Source of the DNA: Alopecurus myosuroides
Lineage: Eukaryota > Streptophyta > Magnoliopsida > Poales > Poaceae
Direction: 5' to 3'
Assembly: GCA_028641055.1 (NCBI GenBank)
Contig: CM054060.1
Location: 207,476,445-207,540,444, forward strand
DNA: 64,000 bases
In this document: piece after piece, positions 24,322 to 36,189 of the stretch
How the letters are laid out: each line of letters opens with the position of its first letter
How positions within the stretch are numbered: position 1 is the stretch's first letter
Notes under the pieces: generated by a model
Databases searched by the model: none
What the model saw: the letters and a program-made list of their open reading frames with translations, nothing else
What the model was told of the DNA's origin: nothing
Made by a program: the position numbers and the translations under genes

Positions 24322-26779
24322 TTGGTAAAGACTTGGGTTTAAAATATTCAAACTCAATTGGTCATACTTATCGAGGAAGTTCTAAGAGTTCACCAGGGTT
24401 ATCTCACTATTTCAACTAAAGTAACACATAACAAAGTCTCTTAGTTATTTTCATCAAGACATTTGGGTGATATAAGTTAGTCTTTCCATTTTGGGTTAAG
24501 ATAGGCCAGGTTCAAATAACTTCATAGTAAATGGCAAATGTAAATAATGTCTTGGGATATTCTATTTGGGTCAATGGTTGGACACAAAAAAATTGTTATT
24601 CTTTAGCTTGTATGGATTGTTCCAAGTCTTCACATGCTTGTCTTCTTGAAGATCATCTTCATGCTTCTATGGTAGTCTTGTTGCTTGGATTGTCTCTTCT
24701 CTTGGTCTTGATATATTCTTCATGGCTTATCACTAGTTGGTACAAGGTAGGATGGGAAGAACTACCACTAAGTCTATTTGAAAAGAAAGAAATAGAAAGG
24801 ATATAAAGAGAGAGGAACATGTCTTCTTCTTCATTTCTTCATAAACTTGTACTTCATTGAGTTGCTTCTAGTTGTTTTGAAGTCCAATTCCCTTACTTCA
24901 AAATCTTCAATGGTCTTCTTTGTAGCTCTTCATGTTGCCAGCAAGTTGAAGATGGAGTTCCTTCTTGTGGTTGAGTCTTGACTTCGATCTTACTAACTTG
25001 ATGGATTCTTGAAGCAAGAATAGGAGAATGGAGAAGTAGATAGATAACTATGGTACTAGTGTTTTAGGTTCACTACTTGGTAATGTATAAGTTTGAACCT
25101 TACTAAGGGCTAAGTCTTGGTCCAAAATAGCCACATCACATGAAACCATATATGCAAAAATATTTTCTAAGACAAGGATAACATGATGTGAAACTTATGT
25201 GTGCAAATTTGGCCAAGTCTTCATGGCAATAGTTCTAGTATGGTCAAGTGGTTGAGGTACCGGTTTCTATGATATAAGGTTACCAAATGGAGCAACTTTG
25301 CTTAAGAAATCATTTTCTAATTATTTATAGAATTTAAATTATGTCTAAGTACCCAAATGACCATCTAAAATCTAAAACACTTAAAAAATAATTCAAATAA
25401 GATTTTGGGCAGTGGGTACTGTTAGTTTACACTCTAAGGAACCCAAAGAAATTTGGTTTGCTTAAATTGGATTTACAGAATTTGAATTATGTTAAATTTC
25501 ATCAAACAATCATATTTGAATTTGAACCAACTTAAGTTTGTAAATTATAATTTTGGCCAGTAATAACAGAGTCTACATGTTGAGGGCTTTTCAGAAAGTC
25601 CAATTTTTCCAAATTTGGAATTATAGATCTAAAGTTATTCAGAAAATAATATTTACAAAGATTTACAAATAACAAGTGTGTGCACGTATCAAATTTGAAT
25701 TTCTTTGAATCTAATGTGTTCTACATATTGTGCTGATTTCAAAAGGTACAAAATCATCTAATCTGGATTTGTGTTTCAAAAGTTATGGCAATTGTAAGTT
25801 GGGGGGATTTTCTGCAAATTTACAAGGGCTTCTCTGTTAAAAGAAAAATAGGGCGATCCGAGGGAACCTAAATGGAGCGATCTGATTGGCTGATAACGTT
25901 TCGCGTTGATCGTTGTTGTGAGCCGCGGGATGTAAGTGCCGATGGACGGCCCAGATTAAAAGTACCGGTTGGCTAGGTGATCTAATCACGACCGTTGGTC
26001 TAGATCCAACGGGCCAAGGGTTAGGGTTAGCTCCTTGTCGGCTGGAGTTGCCAAAGAATGGCGTTGCGGTGGTCGGCGACGCAGACACTGGACCACAGTT
26101 GCGTTCCAGTGACTTTCCGGGGCTGGCGCAGGCACAGGGAGGATCCTCTCGACACGACAAAGACTATGGTGTGATCAGAATGTGTCCTTGCTTCCTGGAG
26201 CTTCGGCGCTGAGCAGACGGTGGTGCGACGGCCACGGCAAGGTACATACGCGAAGGGCGGCGTCGATTCTCTGCAAGAAAGAATTGAACTCGAACTTTAG
26301 GAGAAGCGCACGGACGAGGGGGAGAGAAAGAGGTAGAAAAGGGGTGACGGAGACGCCTATGGTGGCCGGGATAGACGCACGACGGTGGCGGACAAACGGA
26401 ACAACGGCAAGCGATTGAGGTGGCCTCGAGTCACGATCCAGAGGGTATCCAGAGGGGAAAAGAAGAAGGGAGAGTGAGCTTTAACGGAGAGGATAAAGGA
26501 TGGGTTATGGCGGTCTTAAACTCGAGAATTCAATCGACGAAATCAAAGGCCGAACCGGCCGTTCCTCCATTTCCCTGGATTGAAAATGGGCTGACGTCAT
26601 CCACGACATCAGCGTGGTCCCACCTGTCGGTGACTGAAACGGAGAGAGAGGAAGATGGGCTGGTACGGGTTCTCTCCATGGGCTTCAATGGGCCTTTACG
26701 CTGCGCGAGTGCGTAAGGAAATGGGCATCGCAGTTTTGGTTGGGCTAGGCTGCTGGCCTGATTCCTTCCGCTTTTTTTT

Positions 26780-26814
<35 letters not shown>

Positions 26815-27465
26815 TGTTTTCTAAATAAAAACATAACTTTTGTTTTAGAAGTCCAATTTGCCTCAAACCAATTTCTTTGGTTTTGTAAAAGAAATATCTT
26901 CCACATAAAATTATTTGTGTGTTGTTTCAATGTATTTAATTTTGAATTTTGAAAAAAGATATCAAGCAGTTGTTTATAGCACATAAAACCATCTTTTTAA
27001 AATAGGAAAACAAATGATTTGATTTTGGGTTTAGAAAGTTGGAAAATATTTCCATAATCCAAAATATTGTTTTCATAGTCCCTTTTATGTTATTTTCAAG
27101 GTAAAATATTTTATGAATACCACTTAATATTTAAATGCCTTAGTTTTCTCTTAAATTATTTTGGGGCTTGTAAAATTATTTAGTATAATCATCCTATGGT
27201 TTTGAAGACCATAAAGTCATTTTTCAAAGTAGTATGTGAGTTGAGAACATTCTAGGGAAAAATAAATAACTTAAAGGGAAATCTTATTTTAAAATAGGCT
27301 TTGGGGTTTATGAAATTAAGTCAATTTGGATTCTTTATTCAAATTACATAATGTTTTCTTTTATTTCCTCCTTTTATTTGGTTTTTGGTGACTTGCTTAA
27401 TCATGAAAACAAAAATATTCATTTTTTTTTTATTTTTGCACTTTCCAAAAATCAGGGATGTTACA
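24322..27465 (-). repeat. Gypsy-A 5' LTR, right segment
   Basis: It continues the LTR interrupted at 10734 and matches 4091-7250, ending CAGGGATGTTACA. The GC-rich block lies at about 25830-26750. A pure TA run at 26783-26811 replaces a T-rich stretch of the other LTR. Confidence 0.9.
26783..26811. repeat. TA dinucleotide microsatellite
   Basis: An uninterrupted TA run of about 14 units lies in Gypsy-A's 5' LTR. The equivalent position of the 3' LTR (about 6550) has only a short TATATA, so the run expanded after insertion. Confidence 0.85.
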
Positions 27466-27470
27466 ATAGC
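27466..27470. repeat. Target-site duplication of Gypsy-A, right copy (ATAGC)
   Basis: It is identical to 2678-2682 and directly follows the LTR end. Confidence 0.9.
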
Positions 27471-28136
27471 GCGCGGCGGCTGTCATTCTCCCCGGCCCGG
27501 TCTCGGGGCGTGACTTCGCTGATAGGCTGGACCCACGTGACGTCATCCTAACGTCACGCTGGCGTCAGCCCAGGCCAGAGCTTCGCTGTCTCCACGCAAT
27601 CACGCGATTCAGTGCATGAATCGCAAATCGCGACGCATAGCGCGATAGAGGGGACGACGGAGAACCGGACTTTGGTAGCGCGCCCTAAAAGGGTTGCCGA
27701 AAGCTCACCAGTGAGCTCGAATGGCGGCGGTTCTCAGTGGTCCTCGACGACACAGCGATTCAGAGAGAGAGAGGGATGATGGCGAGAGCACCAGGGTGCT
27801 CGGGAGGTTACCAGGAATGCGATGGCATGGACGGCGTCGCGGGGAGAGGCTGAACAGCGAGGAATCGTGCCGCGGTAGCGCTTGGCTAGACATGCAGACG
27901 GCGGGGCAATTCTAGCTTTCCCGTGCTTCTCTTCCTCCGCGCGAGCTCCAGGAGGATGGGAGGGAGATGGCGAGGATGACGGTGAGCACAGCAGGGCGCA
28001 GGGGTGGCCGTAGGAGCAACGCTGAGCGGCGGCCGTGGCAGATGCTTCGGCCAGAATTAGAGTTAGGTTTTTCTCTGCGTAGAGAGGTCAAGAGAGAGCG
28101 GGGCGAGGCGGGGAGGAGAAGAAAGGAGGGGCACGT
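27471..28136. repeat. Older LTR DNA hosting Gypsy-A and the Copia element
   Basis: A GC-rich stretch. The first 40 bases finish the LTR-like sequence from 1571-2682, ending CGGGGCGTGAC. The remainder, with gene-like CpG-rich composition, appears to be the LTR of the chromovirus whose other half is at 40011-40432, because the Copia element splits it. Short ORFs here have no recognisable domain. Confidence 0.45.
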
Positions 28137-29427
28137 TGAAAGTTATGTATGGGCACCTAGAGGGGGGGTGAATAGGTGATACGACCAAGTTTAATTTTTT
28201 CTACAAGTTTAGGCTTGGTATAAAGGTAAATTCTCTAGATAATGCAACTATGGTGAATTTACCTATATGACAAGGATAACAACAAACACAATGCAAGTAC
28301 AAGTAAAGGAGGAAGGGAACGAGGCAACCGATATGAAGCACGCGGAGACACGATGTAATCCCGAGTTCCTCCTTGTTAAGGGAGTACGTCTCGTTGGAGG
28401 GCTGTGAGCTCGCCATGAAGGCCTACTCAACGCCACAAAGGCATCACCCTATTCTCCGACGAACCCCGCCATAAAGGCCTAGTCCACCTTCCACTATTGA
28501 TCCCCTTTGAGGTGGGAATCAAATCATTTACAAACAACTTGGGGCACACACCCACAACCAAATTGGGGGCTCCCAACAATCTCGAATCACCAAGAGTAGC
28601 AAGATGCCTAGGTTCTCCACAAGAGGAAACCCTAGGCTAGATCCCTCAAGCTAATGAGGGGGAAATGAAGAACGGCTCGGTGAAAATGTAGATCGGGGCC
28701 TTCTCCTTCAATCCTCCAAAGATCAACAAGTTTGGTGTGAGGGATTGGGAGTTATGGTGGATTTGGTGAGCTCTTAAATGATATTGAATGCTAGAGGGAA
28801 GAAATAGAGCTCAAGGAGGAAGAGGAGGGGTATTTATACCCCCTCCTCAAATCCAGCCGTTTGGCTGAAAAACTGGTACCGGAATATCCGGTCCAAGTTT
28901 GGACCGGAATATCCAGTCTGGATATTCTTCAGATCTGCTTTGAAATTGTTGACCTCAAACGGATATTCCGACTGCCTTGGAATAATCCGGTATGAATAAT
29001 CCGGTTGGTTTCTGTCTTGTGCATGCACCTGAACCGGATATTCCGGTTGCTCCGGAATAATCTGGTTCAAATAATCCGGTTCACTTCTGTGAGTTCCAAC
29101 TTCAGTCCTTAGCCGATTTTGAGCAGAAACTTCCTCAACCGGAATATCCGGTATGATATGAATAATCTAGTACCAATATTCCGGCTCTTCTCTATCCCGA
29201 ACTAGACAGAAAACATCCTAACACGAATATCCAGTTTCCCTGAATAATCTGGTTAGAATAATCTGGTTCCTGACTGTCCCAAATCTCTTAGCTCAATCTT
29301 CACCGATCTTTTTGGTGATCGATGCCGATGTTAAATAAAACACATGTACACTAAACACCTCGATTAATAATGTACTTAGTATCATTAACTAACACACAAA
29401 ACACCGGGAAAACGAAATGCACTTACA
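28137..29427 (-). repeat. Copia 3' LTR (1291 bp)
   Basis: It is the direct repeat of 38775-40010, with several mismatches per hundred bases and small indels. The half nearest the interior carries repeated CCGGATATTCCGG-like palindromes (28876-29240). Confidence 0.9.
28831..28838 (-). promoter_or_regulatory. TATA box in Copia 3' LTR
   Basis: The minus strand reads TATAAATA, flanked by GAGGAGGGGG and CCCCTCCTC so that the box sits in the centre of an inverted repeat (28822-28848). The same arrangement is found at 39467-39474. Confidence 0.6.
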
Positions 29428-29444
29428 ATCTCCCCCTTTTTTGT
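29428..29444 (-). other. Polypurine tract of the Copia element
   Basis: The minus strand reads AAAAAAGGGGGAGAT immediately before the 3' LTR, the canonical Copia form. Confidence 0.85.
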
Positions 29445-30330
29445 GTTAGATGACAATACTAAGATTTGCAAATAAAACCTTGATGAGTACATGTTTGAAA
29501 CAAAATAGAAATGTCTCCCCCTATCTATATGCACATCTTTTGTTTGCCTCAAATGCAAAAAGTGCAATTATACAAGGAGAGCGATTTCCGACAAGTAGCA
29601 AACATGCCAAAGTAACAATAGAATTAATATGTTGAGAATAAGAGAGAAATATATACCTTGTGCGTAGAGATGATAACAAGAATACCCAAGCACAATAAGA
29701 GATAATATCCTCAACATATAAGATAGATAATCCATGATCCATGATAACCAATAAACATAGTCTCACACCACATAATAGAACATAGTTTTAAACGAGACAA
29801 TAAAAGGAAATAGTTCACGGATAAGAATAAATGGACACAAGCTCGCAAGAAATGGTAAAAGCATACGCTTGTGCCCAAAACCCATGAAAATCCTCGTAGG
29901 CCTACTACTACTTCTCCCCCTTTGGAATCGAGACACCAAAAATAAGATAGGTAGTGGTGCTAGCGTCCCAACAGTGATCTAAGCATCAGAATGCTCAGAC
30001 GACTCCCCAGCTGACGCGTCAGAAGCACCCTCGGCCTCCCTCTCCAGATCCTCGTACTCATCCTCATCTTCCTCATCAAAGCCATCTCCATCACGAGCAT
30101 GGGAAGAAGTAGTTGTGGCACGAAGAGCCTGCTAAATCCGCTCCCAAGGGGTACGGTCTCTGGCAGACCACTTACAGTAGGACTGTGGAACAAGAGAGGC
30201 AGGAAGATCACCAGAAGCACCACTCACATGGTGAAGGATCTGACTCTGAGTGCTAGTCCTAGCTGTGTCCCTGCGGTAGGCCTGGCACTGCTCCTTGTGG
30301 ATGTCCACCTTCATGCAAAGCACGTTGCGT
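29445..30330. other. Copia 3' internal non-coding stretch
   Basis: It lies between the extra frame and the polypurine tract. On the minus strand 29960-30330 probably continues the acidic, degenerate C-terminus of the extra frame (EDEDEYEDLE-like reading). The rest is AT-rich without recognised features. Confidence 0.35.
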
Positions 30331-31510
30331 TGAAACTAGGAGAGCTTCCTGACATTGCACAAAGTGGAGGAAGGATCAGCCTGGGGAGCACTAGAAGGGG
30401 CCACACCTCCCCTAGAGGAACCACCCTCAGAAGGAGGGACAACCTTCTTCCTCTTGATATACAGCCTCTTGAAATGATGTTCTTCCTTGGGCAACTCATT
30501 GAACTCCCGCTTCATTGTGTCATTGATAAGAATCATGATATATGGTCCATAAGGTATGGTGTTCCCACCAATCATAGCATTGCGCAACTCATGAAAGATG
30601 ATATCCATGACTTCCACAGTATAAGAGTCATTAGGATCCTTATCCTCCATACACTGCTTAGCCAAAATGAGAAGGTTGCATAAAGTACTGGTGAGAGCAT
30701 CATTGTTACCTCCACTAGGCACCAAGAAGGACCGGAAGCGGCGCACGAGCTGATCATAGAAGGGGAGGATCCCTTCCATCTTCCCAATAGTGAACCCTGG
30801 AGCATACATATCAGCCATGGACCTCTCCCGATGAGGTCTCTCCACCTCATGCATACAGTGACCAAGTGGCAGATAGAGCTGTGCGAGTACCCAAGCAAAC
30901 GAACAAGCCTGTGGAAAGGAGCCTGACAAGGAGTGGACTGAGTCATCCACTTTAGACCACAAGGAATATTGTTGTCAAACACCACTGTGGACATGAACTG
31001 AACAACAATCTCGGTGTTGTAGGGTCATCGGGTCTCCAGAAGCCTCACAAGACTGAACCTCTCTATGATACTAGCAGCATCAGTAAACTCTTCCTTGTCA
31101 CTGATCATCTGAAACTTGCTAGGATGCATCTGATTGATATGAAAATTGTAGTCAGAGTAGATGTTAGCATAGATATATGACTGCTCCAATCACCAAAAAC
31201 GAGCATCGTCACACTCCACATCACGGGGAGCGTTGTACCAATCCTTCTGTCTGATCTGAGCATAGTCCCGAGTGGAGATGTCTGTCTTGTAGTTCTGCCT
31301 TGCTACCTTTCATTTCTTCTTCTTTGATGGCTTCGAGGAGAGAGTCTTGCCCTTGGCAATAGCTTTCCTTGGAGGGCGAGCGTCACCGGGATCCTCATCA
31401 CTAGTGTCCTTGTATGAAGGACGCTTGCGAGGTCCCAACTTGTCAGCGTGAGAGCTACCTGTGAAAGAGAGATATAGAGGAAGCAATAGGGGTAAGTGCA
31501 CATATGTCAA
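30331..31510 (-). pseudogene. Copia extra 3' frame (env-position, unknown function)
   Basis: Minus-strand pieces read as one protein with stops and a frameshift. There is a basic, acidic-patched N-terminus (KLGPRKRPSYKDTSDEDP...; 31310-31510), a middle piece (TDISTRDYAQIRQKDWYNAP, SDYNFHINQMHPSKFQMI) and a long C-terminal piece (30336-30962) containing MYAPGFTIGKMEGILPFYDQ, DPNDSYTVEVMDIIFHELRN and IPYGPYIMILINDTM. It lies where SIRE/Maximus elements carry their extra ORF. No signal peptide or membrane segment is apparent, so calling it envelope is not justified; it resembles the plant retrotransposon-associated domains of unknown function. Confidence 0.6.
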
Positions 31511-32758
31511 ACATTGGAGGAATCATACGGAAAAAAATAGGGAAGATTCCATGGTATGACCGAGAATTAATTCCAGTTAGGATCAAACTAGTACTGATGG
31601 AATTCGGGATAGAACTCAACCGGATATTCCGGTTCAGTTTTGTATCGGATATTCCGAGTGCGTGATAGAACACCACCGGATATTACGGTTCAAATCTGAA
31701 CCGGATATTCCAGCTGCTCAACAGAACACAACCGGATATACCGGTTCAAAACTGAATCGGATATTCTGACAACACGAAACCATCACTAGATTGATTCTAC
31801 ATTAGAGTTGAAAACTAGATCAGTGACATGTGAATCTAACCTATTGTCTCCAGCATGCATAGGGTACCTTAAAGAGCAATCACTACCAAGCATTGCCAAA
31901 GAAAACACAAATCCATGGAGGGGTAGGGTTATGGCACCAAGATTCAAAGGATTTGAACTTTACCGGCGTCCATGGATGAAGATGCTTGGATGGAAATGCT
32001 CCCAAGGAGGAGGGGAACAAGATCCGGGCAAGAACTCGCAGATCCCGCGGAGGAAGTGGTCCGGGAGGCCAAGAATCAAGGTGGCGGCGCTTGGGGTGGA
32101 GAAGAGGATTTGGGGGAGAAGAAAAGGCAAGAACTGCCTCTCTCCCCGTGCCCCTCCGAATAAGTGAAGATGCGCCCGGATATTCCGGTTCAAGTTTGAA
32201 CCGGATATTCCGGTACCACCCGGATATTCCGGTACCACCCGGATATTCCGGTTCAAAACTGAACCGAAAATTCCGGCTACCATCCGATTCGAAACTTCCT
32301 AGTTTCAATGCATTGACAAATGTGCTAGATAGAGTTTGGTTTTTGGGTAGGAAGGCTTAGGATAGAAACACCAAACTGAAAGTAGTACTTATCTCACTCT
32401 ATTGCAAGAATCAAACAATCAAAAGACCAATTGAGAGAGATTTTCCTATGAAAACACTTAGCGAGGGGAAAAAAAGAGAAATGCAATGAAATATCGAATA
32501 AACCCAACTAAGATCCAACTCTACACAAAGAAGAGGTTGGTGGCCTAAGCCACCATGTAAGAGATCATGGTATGACACCGCGAAGATATATCTTGGGTGC
32601 ATGGCCAATACTCGACATTGAAGCTCACAATTCAATATTAGAAAAGAGAGATAACAATGAATTTTTTCTTTGGGCATAATGGGGGAGGGATAACCCAATG
32701 TGTTCGGATAACACTCCCCCACAAACATGTCACAACTATAGGGGTGTGTGCAAGATCT
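31511..32758. repeat. Copia spacer with GGATATTC palindrome clusters
   Basis: Non-coding DNA between RNase H and the extra frame. Two clusters of the CCGGATATTCCGG-like motif found in the LTRs recur here, at 31615-31770 and 32170-32275. Open frames over 31883-32360 are on GC-rich sequence and lack domains. Confidence 0.55.
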
Positions 32759-33330
32759 TCAAGTCAAACTCCTAAAAACAATGATATTTAGCCCATTCCT
32801 CAAGAACATGAATCTTGCATCATCGAGAGGCTTCGGGAAGATGTCCACGAGATTATCCTTGGTAGGGACATATGCTAGCTCAATATCACCTCTTGCCACA
32901 TGATCCCGGATGAAATGGGGACGAATCTCAATGTGCTTCCTCCTTGTGTGTTTCACGGGGTTGTAGGCGATCTTGATGGCACTTTCATTGTCACACATGA
33001 GGGGAACCTTCTCCAAGTGAACATCGTACTCTTTAAGGGTTTGCCTCATCCATAGCAATCGGTTGCAAGCACTTGCAGCGGCCACGTACTCGGCTTCGGC
33101 GGTGGAGAGAGATATGCATTTTTTCTTCTTGGAAGACAAACTCACCAAGGACCTACCAAGAAATTGGCAAGCCCCGGAAGTAGACTTCCTATCATCTTGA
33201 ACACCGGCCCAATCCGAGTCTGTGTAGCCCTTGAGAGAGAATTGTGCCCCCTTTGGGTACCACAAACCAAATCTTGAGGTATCAACCAAATAGCCAAAGA
33301 TCCTATGGACCGCCACTAAGTGGCTTTCCT
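32759..33330 (-). pseudogene. Copia RNase H domain
   Basis: Reads YTDSDWAGVQDDRKSTSG, SLSTAEAEYVAAASA and CDNESAIKIAYNPVKHTRRKHIEI, the standard Copia RNase H motifs with catalytic Asp and Glu present. It is linked to the upstream RT by a frameshift near 33345, because [17 protein letters not shown] is read in a different frame from the RT end. It degrades RNA in the RNA-DNA hybrid during reverse transcription. Confidence 0.88.
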
Positions 33331-34752
33331 TAGGAGCCTCTTATACCTTGCACACACACCTACACTCAAAATTATATCGGGCTTATATGCACAAAGGTAA
33401 AGCAAAGAACCAATCATAGAACGATACAACTTTTGGTCCACATGTTTACCATCCGGATTGCGCTTGAGGTGGCATTTGACTTGCATAGGTGAAGGCTTCA
33501 TCTTTGCACCTTGGAAATTAAACCTCTTGAGCATGTCTTGGTTGTACTTGGCTTGAGAAATGAAAGTCCCACGAGCCAATTGCTTGATCTCGAAGCCAAG
33601 AAAAAATTTAAGCTCTCCCATCATGGACATCTGAAACCTGTCAGTCATAAGCTTTGAGAACTCATTGTTAAAAGCTTGGTTAGTTGAGCTGATATCGTCC
33701 ACATAGAGTTGGCATATGAAAAGCTCTCCCTTTACCCTCTTTGTAAAAAGGGTGGGGTCGATCTTCCCAACTTCGAAACCACGGTCTTCCAACAACTCTC
33801 TAAGGTGCTCATACCACGCACGTGGTGCTTGTTTAAGTCCATAGAGCCCCTTATCAAGTTTGTACACATGGTTAGGAAAGTTGAGGTTCTCGAACCCTGG
33901 AGGTTGCTTAACATATACCTCCTCTTTTAGTAGACCATTCAAGAAAGCACTTTTGACATCCATTTGTTGCAATTTGAAATTATGCGAAGATGCATATGTA
34001 AGGAGGATACGGATGGACTCAAGGCGAGCCACGGGAGCATAGGTCTCATCAAAGTCAATGCCTTCCACTTGAGTGTAGCCTTGAGCCACCAATATTGCCT
34101 TGTTCCTTATGACAATGCCATGCTCATCTTGCTTGTTCTTGAATATCCACTTAGTGTCAATAACATTGTGGATATCTTTGGGCTTCTCAAATAGCTTCCA
34201 AACTTTATTGCGCTTAAATTTATTGAGCTCATCATGCATAGCTTCAACCCAATCGGAGTCCTCAAGAGCTTCAAACACTTTCTTTGGTTCCACCATAGAT
34301 ATGTGAGCTTGATGCTCACTAAAATGTGACAATTGCCTTCTTGTGGATCTTCGAGCTTGAACATGTTCCAACACTTTGTTGTCTTGAGCATCAATTTGCT
34401 TTAAATCTCTTCTTATCCTTCTAGCACGACGGGCTTCGATTTCCTCATTATTGCGAGGAGGAATCACTTGATCATCTTGATCATTTAGGTCCCCGTCTTG
34501 ACCAACTTGGCCTTGGTAATAATCATCATCATCATCATCAACAACAACAACTTCTTCAACACTAGCTTCTATTTGAGGAGAGGAGGATGAGGATGGTTGA
34601 TCTTGGCCTTGATCTTGACTAGCATGAATGATATGAGTGGTTGCATCTTCCGTAGTAACTTGATCAATAAGAGGAGGGTCTTCAACATGTTCTTGGGTAG
34701 GTGCATCACTTGGCTCCTTGGCTTGTTCTTCTATTGTAGAGGAGGGCTCCAC
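33316..34752 (-). pseudogene. Copia reverse transcriptase domain
   Basis: A 478-codon frame with an acidic, poly-Asp linker then [79 protein letters not shown]. The catalytic loop reads [10 protein letters not shown] where related elements have YVDDIIFGSTN, so a short deletion lies directly after the catalytic aspartates. The frame is out of register with integrase on one side (about 34745) and RNase H on the other (about 33345). Confidence 0.92.
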
Positions 34753-35483
34753 TTGGGTAGAGCATAGTCCTTCTCAAGTCTCCATAAGGTTCCCCTCAAT
34801 GGGGCGGAAAATCCCACACCCATCCTTGCTATGGCTTCATGAGGAATTTCAACATCTACATTAGAAACATGAAATTGCGCCACTTGGGAGCCATCATTTT
34901 CCTCGAAAACCACACTACAAGATTTTGTGACAACTCGTGAGGCTTTGTCAAAGACTCTATAAGTGTGGGATTCGACACCATAACCAACAAATATACCCTC
35001 AATAGTTTTGGATTGAAATTGAGACAACCTAACACCCTTGATCAAATAGAAGCACTTACAACCGAATAAACGGAAGTAGGAGATGATGGGCTTGTTGCCG
35101 GTGAGGATCTCATATGGAGTCTTTCCCAAGACCTTGCATATGTAGAGGCGGTTGGAGGAATGGCATGCGGTAGAAATAGCCTCCGCCCAAAGATACTGGG
35201 GAGAAGAATAATCCTCCAACATTGTTCTTGCCATGTCCAATAGAGTTCTATTCTTCCGCTCGGCTACACCATTTTGTTGAGGGGTCTAGGTGACGGAGTA
35301 TTGATTACGTATACCCTCATCACTAAGGAATTCATTTAAAGTGTAGTTCTTGAACTCGGAGCCATTATCACTCCTAATGGCCATGATTTGGACACTATGT
35401 TGGCGTTGCACTTGGTTGGTGAAGTCGATGATGGTTTGTTGGGTCTCACTCTTGCACTTGAAGAAATAGACCCATGTGTATCT
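34731..35483 (-). pseudogene. Copia integrase core
   Basis: The minus-strand text reads the DDE core with IRSDNGSEF and TPQQNGVAERKNRTLLDMAR, followed by the conserved C-terminal region (LWAEAISTACHSSNRLY, KTPYEILTGNKP, FRLFGCKCF). Two nonsense codons interrupt it: TGA where DYYSRYTW is expected (35481-35483) and TAG in VT*TPQQNG (about 35288-35290). Confidence 0.88.
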
Positions 35484-36185
35484 TCAGTAGTAATCAACAA
35501 TCACCAAGCAATACTTCTTGCCTCCAAGACTTGCCTCGGGCACGGCACCAAAGATATCAACATGGAGAAGCTCCAAGATCCTCTTTGATGAGATAATAGT
35601 CTTGGCCTTGTGGGCGGCATCATGCATCTTTTCTTCAACACATGACCTACAAACGCGATCTTTGGAAAAGGAAACAATTTCTTTTAGTCCGAGGATAAGG
35701 ACACCTTTGTGAAGACTTTGCAAAGTTCTCATGTTGACATGGGATAAGCGGCAATGCCACAACCACCCCAGGTCCACCTTTCCGAAAATACACATTGATT
35801 GAGAGTTGGTAGACTTCGAAAAGTCCACCACGAACAACTCATTTTCAACATGTCCCACATATGCGACGTCAAGAGTCTTGCTCCTCAAAAGGACCACAAT
35901 ATCAGGATCAAAGAAGACGGAGAAACCCATCTTCCCTAATGAACAAACAAAAAGTAAATTATAACCAAGGGATTCAACAAGCATGACGTCCACGATAATG
36001 ATATCAGGAGCAATCACAACCTTGCCAAACCCCGATACCTTAGACTTGGACTTGTCTCCATAGGTGACGGTTGCATCAATATCATTTGGGCGCAACTCCG
36101 TCACAAGTTCTCTGTTTCTGGTCATATGACTAGTGCATCCACAATCAATTATCCATTTAGACCCATCGGAAGCATAGTCTTTCAA
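35481..36185 (-). pseudogene. Copia protease and integrase zinc-binding region
   Basis: The N-terminal part has WIIDCGCTSHMT, where the active-site triad DSG of Copia proteases reads DCG. Next come the pre-integrase region, with LWHCRLSHVNMRTLQSLHKG and CRSCVEEKMHDA (an HHCC zinc finger), and the first integrase aspartate, LLHVDIFGAVPEAS. The frame ends at the TGA after VIVDYY. Confidence 0.88.
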
Positions 36186-36189
36186 GATA

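Larger units (their letters stand above)
2683..27465 (-). mobile_element. Gypsy-A: long-LTR gag-only retrotransposon, interrupted by Gypsy-B
   Basis: Two long direct repeats (2683-7250, and 9269-27465 minus an insertion) share termini TGTAGC...GATGTTACA. On the minus strand the LTR begins TGTAACATCCC and ends GCTACA. The 5' LTR is on the right, the primer site for initiator tRNA-Met is at 9254-9265, and a purine tract abuts the 3' LTR at 7251. The interior (7251-9268) is only about 2 kb and encodes gag alone, with no protease, RT, RNase H or integrase. The LTRs are about 4.57 and 4.61 kb once Gypsy-B is removed. This architecture fits a non-autonomous terminal-repeat gag element (TR-GAG) or an internal deletion derivative. 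Mobilisation by a related autonomous element is inference. Confidence 0.88.

Noticed and set aside
30336..30962. Envelope gene in the Copia element
   Set aside because: The position fits, but no signal peptide or membrane segment was seen; described only as an extra 3' frame.
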